From Physcomitrium patens (lineage: Eukaryota; Streptophyta; Bryopsida; Funariales; Funariaceae), in NCBI RefSeq assembly GCF_000002425.4, contig NC_037260.1, positions 12,705,516-12,769,515 on the forward strand: 64,000 nucleotides of DNA, written 5' to 3'. Each line of letters starts with the position of its first letter. The first letter of the stretch is position 1. Below, piece after piece: positions 59,820-64,000 of the stretch. Both the position numbers and the translations under genes were made by a program. Under the pieces are notes generated by a model. That model worked only from the letters and a program-made list of their open reading frames with translations, made no database searches and had not been told where the DNA came from.

Positions 59820-60065
59820 GAAGTCTCTAGAAACTTCCACAAGATTCCTTAAATATTCTCTTAGAATATTCTTCAAAGATTCTCTAAAGATTCTTTGAAG
59901 ATTCCCTAAAGATTCTCTTAGAAAGCTCTAGAAGATTCTTAGAATATTTTAGTAGATTCTAGGAAGTTATTTGAGAAGCTTCTCAGCTCTTGGGTAGTTG
60001 CTCGAGAAGCTTCATAGTTCTTGGGAAGCTTCTTGATGCGCTTCCTTAGAACCATAGGCTAGTAG

Positions 60066-60108
60066 TATATATAGGAGTCGAGGCTGAAGAGTTCTTCAGT
60101 CTCGACAA
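60066..60108 (+). promoter_or_regulatory. Core promoter, U3/R hairpin and self-primer of the Cv2-type LTR
   Basis: TATATATA (60066-60073) is followed by an inverted repeat, arms GTCGAGGCTGAAG (60077-60089) and CTTCAGTCTCGAC (60094-60106), one G-T pair, loop AGTT. The 11-mer AGTCTCGACAA (60098-60108) begins 32 bp after the TATA start. The architecture is the same as in Cv1 with a different sequence. Confidence 0.8.
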
Positions 60109-60237
60109 CACACCTCTTGAAGCTCTAGCTCAATTCTCTTGGCGTTGCTCTTGTACTCATCTGATAATCTAGTTCTTGTCATTTCTTCTTGAACTTCTTG
60201 TTTAGATTTCTTGTTTGTATTTTTGGTCCGTGACAGT

Positions 60238-60248
60238 TTGTCGAGACT
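60238..60248 (+). promoter_or_regulatory. Self-priming primer-binding site (Cv2-type)
   Basis: TTGTCGAGACT, 2 nt after the LTR, is a perfect 11-nt complement of AGTCTCGACAA at the predicted transcript start. Compared with Cv1, several bases changed on both partners so that pairing was kept. Confidence 0.85.
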
Positions 60249-60259
60249 ACCTTTATCTT

Positions 60260-60633
60260 AATATCAGAGCTGAATCCTTCTTGTTTGAGAGCGGATTATC
60301 GCTCTTCTTGAAGGTATTCTAGCGCTTTAGGGATTGCGGATTACCTTCCTCTAAACTGATATTTTCTCAATCACAATATTAGAGCTTAGTTCTTTGAGGC
60401 AAAGAGTGGACTACCCCTTTCCTTGGAGATACTTGAGCGTTCTAAGGGTTGCGGATTACCCTCTCTTGGACTGATATTAATTCCTTCTTTTTGTTTAGCA
60501 TAGCTAGTAAAAAAGACTGTTAACATCGATTTCAGAGCTTTGCCTTCTTGATAGAGTGCGGATTACCCTTCTTCTCGAAAGCATTGAGGCATTTTTAGAG
60601 GTTGCGGATTACCTTCCTCTAAAATTGAAATCG
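60260..60633 (+). other. Leader with three tandem RNA modules
   Basis: Units lie at 60260-60363, 60375-60478 and 60527-60633. Closing stems are AATATCAG with CTGATATT in unit 1, AATATTAG with CTGATATT in unit 2, and CGATTTCA with TGAAATCG in unit 3, so the third stem keeps pairing with different bases. Each unit has two arms with a GGATTACC-type loop. The best is in unit 3: TTTTAGAGG (60593-60601) with CCTCTAAAA (60616-60624) around TTGCGGATTACCTT. Confidence 0.8.
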
Positions 60634-60752
60634 TTTAGTGTTTTTTTTCTTTTCTCCGAGTAGGTTTTAGTGACAGGTAGTGCTACAATTTTCTCCAAGA
60701 GACTTAGCAATTTCTTCTTCTCTCAAAATTTTAATCCATCTATTCTCTAAAT

Positions 60753-61800
60753 ATGGAAGTAGACCAGGTCATAGACAATGCATCTCCACAAGTAGACAAT
60801 AGAGCGGCAACTCTTGTAGATCTTCAAGCTCTTATGAATAGTGTACGAAAGGAGATTGCATTCCTTCGCAATTCAAGTAAAGAACCTCAAATTGATCTAC
60901 TGACCGAAGAAGCTAGACGCGAAATTCATAGCCTACAACAAGAGATTATTCGACTGAGAGAAGCAAGACATATATCACATACGACCCCTATGGATACTTC
61001 AAGGATTAGTACGAAAGAACCAAAAGCGAGTATGCCAGACAAGTTTGACGGAACAAGAGCCAACTTCCAAGGTTTTGTGCAACAAGTACGGCTTTACCTA
61101 CACCTATACCCTTCTCGTTATCCGAATGGATTTACCTAGGTTGCTTTCATAGGTACTCTTCTATCAGGAAATGCTTACTCTTGGTTTGCTCCACTATTGG
61201 AGAAGGATTCTCCAATATTGTACGACCTAGAGGCTTTCATAGAGAGACTTACTGCTGCGTTTGGAGATAGCGATCGAGAAAGAGTGGCTGAAAGAAAGAT
61301 ACAAAATTTGCGACAAGGATCACATTCTGCTGCAATCTATGCTGCAGAATTTCAACAGCTTACATGTGATCTTGATTGGAATGATAAGGCGTTCATGACA
61401 CGATTTCGATATGGACTGAGAGATGATGTCAAGAACTTATTGATCACCATGCCTAAGGCGGATACTTTAGAAGAACTTATATCTCAGGCAATTATTTCTG
61501 ACAACCGCCTCTTTGAATTACGACAAGAAAGACGATCAGGCTGGAGAAATGATGGAGCATTTGCTACATTTTCAAAAGGTCCAGAGAATCACTCTACAGA
61601 TCCTGAACCCATGTAAATTGATGCGGTACGTTTCAAACCCCTCACAGCTGAGGAAAAGAAGCGACGGTTTGAACAAAACTTATGTTTATATTGCGGAGAA
61701 GCGGGCCATAAAGCTGTAGATTGTCGGAAGAAACAGAAGCCTCAAACAACAAGACTCAGGAGTACAAGCATGCAGGAAAACAAGGACGCCCAGCCACAAT
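60753..61800 (+). pseudogene. gag of the Cv2-type element
   Basis: The start is MEVDQVIDNASPQVDNRAAT, with a heptad-rich N-terminal half (LVDLQALMNSVRKEI, EIHSLQQEIIRLREA), then MPDKFDGTRANFQGFVQQV, the gag core (FGDSDRERVAERKIQNLRQG, FRYGLRDDVKNLLITMPKA) and the zinc knuckle ([20 protein letters not shown]). pol follows in the -1 frame with the conserved CAATAGGGACC junction and an ATG in good context at 61808. gag is broken in a couple of places. Confidence 0.87.
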
Positions 61801-61807
61801 AGGGACC

Positions 61808-64000
61808 ATGCGGCTGGACATCTCAACATCCAAAACTAATCAAGGTCCCTTTCTCTCAGCTCAACCTTCAGATTGTTTTATGGTACCTTTACATCTGGGT
61901 ATTCAAGAACTACAAGTCGATGCTTTATTAGACTCAAGTGCATCCGCTTGCTTTATAGATGAAGAGTTTGCCAAGCTTCACAATATTTCTCTTGTAAAGA
62001 AACTTAAGCCTGTCCATGTAGAAGTCATAGACGGACGACCATTGTCTTCGGGCAATGTTATCCATGAAACTAAACCATTGAAGGTACGTCTTGAAAACCA
62101 TGAGAGCAATATTGTGTTTAATATTATCAAGATCCCTTCATGTCCTATCATTTTGGGACTATCTTGGCTTGATAGATATAATCCATTAATAGATTGGAAG
62201 TTGTGGAAAGTGACATTTCCAACAAACTCCTTGAAGGTGGAATCTGCCAAGACAATGTCTAGAAACAAATCCTTGTTTATAGGTGCAAGGGCTTTCATGA
62301 AGGAAGCCAAGCAAAATACACCTCTTGTCATCTTCACAACTCCGACTCGAGAAGATGCAACTCCGACTTTGGTAATTCCAAAGCAGTATGAAGAATTCAA
62401 AGATGTCTTTGAAAAGAAGAATGGTGATATGCTGCCAGAGCATCGACCCTATGACTGTGCCATTGAATTGCAAGAAGGAGCACAACCACCTTTTGGACCA
62501 ATCTACAATTTGTGGAAGTACATTGACGAGAATCTAGCCAAGAACTTCATCCGTCATTCGAAGTCGCCAGCTAGGGCACCAATCTTATTTGTGAAGAAGA
62601 AGGATGGCTCACTACGGATGTGCGTGGACTATCGAGGTCTCAACAAGGTGACAAAAAAGAATCGCTACCCATTGCCTTTGATCTCTGGTCTTCTAGAACA
62701 ACTTGGGCGTGCAAGGATCTTTACAAAGATTGATCTAAGGGGAGCTTACAACCTTGTGCGAATCAAGGAAGGAGATGAATGGAAGACAGCTTTCCGAACA
62801 AGGTATGGCCATTTTGAATACAATGTCATGCCATTTGGTCTTACTAATGCTCCAGCGATCTTTCAACACATAATGAATGACATCTTTCGAGAGCATCTAG
62901 ACGATTTTTTTGTCATCTATCTAGATGATATTTTGATATTTTCTAAGAACGAGGAAGAACATGAGAAGCACGTTCGTCTGGTACTCAAAAAACTACGGGA
63001 GCGAGGACTCTATGCCAAATTGGAGAAGTGCTTATTTCACCAAACTGAGATGGAGTTTTTGGGATTCATCGCGACTACAGAAGGCTTGAAGATGGATCCA
63101 AAGAAGGTGGAAGCAATCATGTCTTGGGAAGTTCCGAAGACGGTTAGGGACATACAATATTTTCTTGGATTTGCTAACTACTATCGGATCTTCATGAAGA
63201 ATTATTCTCAAGTTGCTGCCCCCCTCACTCGGTTAACGTATAAGGACAAGCTCGAATGGGGACCTATCGCAGAAAAAGCATTTCAAGATTTGAAGATGGT
63301 ATTTATTACAGCTCCAATCTTGGTACATCCAGACTTTACAAAGGCCTTTTATTTGGAGACAGATGCTTCGGATTTTGCTTTGGGAGCTGTACTTTCACAG
63401 ATGGGCGTAGATGAGAAGCTCCATCCAGTTGCGTTCTATTCTCGAAAATTCTCTGCTGCTGAGATCAACTATGAGATCCATGATAAGGAACTCCTTGCTA
63501 TAGTAGATTCTTTCCAAGAGTGGCGCTACTTTCTCAAAGGAACTGCATATCCAGTGACCGTATATACGGATCATAAGAATTTGGAGTATTTTATGTCGGC
63601 TCGGGTTTTGAATCGGCGTCAAGCTCGGTGGAGTATGTCGCTATCCAGGTTTGACTTTGTTATTACTTATCGGCCTGGGAAGCAACAAGGGTTGTCCGAT
63701 GCATTATCAAAGAGATCATATTTCACGCCAAAGGCTAGAGATGCAGCATTTGATCAACAGTGCACAACATTGTTGAAGCCAGAGAAATTTCGGCTCATCG
63801 CAGCTATTGTACCAATTGATGCTGACTTCCTCGACCAGGTACGGGCCGCAACCATTGAAGATTCTCTAGCCCTTGATATCAAGCAACATGCTAGTGATGA
63901 TAAATTCAAGATGGAAGGAGATCTAGTATATTTCGAAGAGCGGTTGTATATCCCAAAAGGGCCAACACGACTCCGAGTTCTTCAATCTCGTCATGACTTT
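61808..64000 (+). pseudogene. pol of the Cv2-type element (protease to integrase N-terminus)
   Basis: Protease region with ALLDSSASACFIDEEF. Connection and RT with [38 protein letters not shown] and the catalytic [10 protein letters not shown] (about 62920). RNase H with ETDASDFALGAVLSQMG and YTDHKNLEYFMSARVLNRRQ. Then the linker to the integrase zinc-binding segment (LRVLQSRHDF at the edge). The sequence is closest to the Cv2a pol at 8950-12455. It is truncated by the window and broken in only a few places. Confidence 0.9.

Larger units (their letters stand above)
59762..60235 (+). repeat. 5' LTR of the Cv2-type element
   Basis: TGTTAGGGACATAG start and GGTCCGTGACA end, as in the Cv2a LTRs (8056-8447 and 13734-14083), about 474 bp. 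U3 is packed with GAA/TTC dyads (GAAGCTTC, AGAATATTC). TATA box at 60066-60073. Confidence 0.88.
59762..64000 (+). mobile_element. 5' two-thirds of a fairly young Cv2-type chromovirus, leaving at the right edge
   Basis: 5' LTR, self-priming site, a long leader with three RNA modules, gag, CCHC, protease, RT and RNase H to the integrase zinc-finger region at the edge. pol is closest to the Cv2a/Cv2b pol. The gag N-terminus is instead of the Cv3 type, so the element looks like a mosaic. About five breaks are in the visible part, mostly in the gag half and around the start of RT; RT and RNase H are otherwise well preserved. The target duplication cannot be tested. Confidence 0.9.

Noticed and set aside
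1-64000. tRNA or rRNA genes
   Set aside because: None recognised on either strand by eye; a covariance search would be needed to exclude a decayed tRNA.

Overview
This 64 kb window is almost entirely transposable elements, mostly nested LTR retrotransposons, in AT-rich DNA. I recognise no host gene, no tRNA or rRNA and no CRISPR array. The dominant elements are Ty3/gypsy chromoviruses (gag; protease, reverse transcriptase, RNase H and integrase; a C-terminal chromodomain), with pol proteins that look like the fungal/lower-plant Tcn1-sushi-Tf1 side of the chromoviruses. A Ty1/copia fragment, two other gypsy lineages and long LTR-like repeats carrying degenerate TTTAGGG-type motifs are also present. 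This suits a TE-rich, AT-rich eukaryote, most likely an early-diverging land plant; a TE-rich fungus cannot be excluded.

Layout. 1-1.5 kb: tail of a chromovirus (family Cv2b). 1.5-3.2 kb: AT-rich non-coding DNA with a 174-bp tandem repeat. 3.2-23.1 kb: a Russian-doll nest on the minus strand. An old Cv1 copy is split by a Cv2b copy (5440-20320), which is split by two 1.3-1.5 kb LTR-like repeats (6127-7674 and about 14132-15466) and by a Cv2a copy (8056-14083). 23.3-26.3 kb: broken copia element. 26.3-28.6 kb: a markedly GC-richer block of unknown nature. 28.6-31 kb: LTR-like repeat fragment and a gag-protease piece of another gypsy lineage. 31-39.4 kb: an old Cv3 copy split by a young, nearly whole Cv1 copy (31660-38053, minus, duplication CATAT). 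39.4-50 kb: very AT-rich debris of further Cv3 copies and an inverted pair of about 0.9 kb. 50-59.7 kb: an old gypsy element of a third type, split by a second young Cv1 copy (52802-59172, plus, duplication TAAGG). 59.8 kb to the end: the 5' part of a fairly young Cv2-type element (plus).

What stands out. (1) Every chromovirus family here has a primer-binding site exactly 2 nt inside the 5' LTR that is complementary over 11 nt to the predicted 5' end of its own transcript, about 31-32 bp after the TATA box. The pairing covaries between families, the signature of Tf1-type self-priming. (2) The leader between this site and gag holds one to three copies of a module of about 105 nt that folds as a closed stem with two hairpin arms, each loop carrying a GGATTACC box; the stems covary. 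(3) A small extra ORF of about 118-140 codons, conserved between divergent families, lies between the chromodomain and the polypurine tract. (4) The Cv2 LTRs carry perfectly phased heat-shock-element arrays. Together these describe a chromovirus lineage with unusual RNA-level features. All copies are treated as fossils: each is broken, though the two Cv1 copies and the last element look fairly young.
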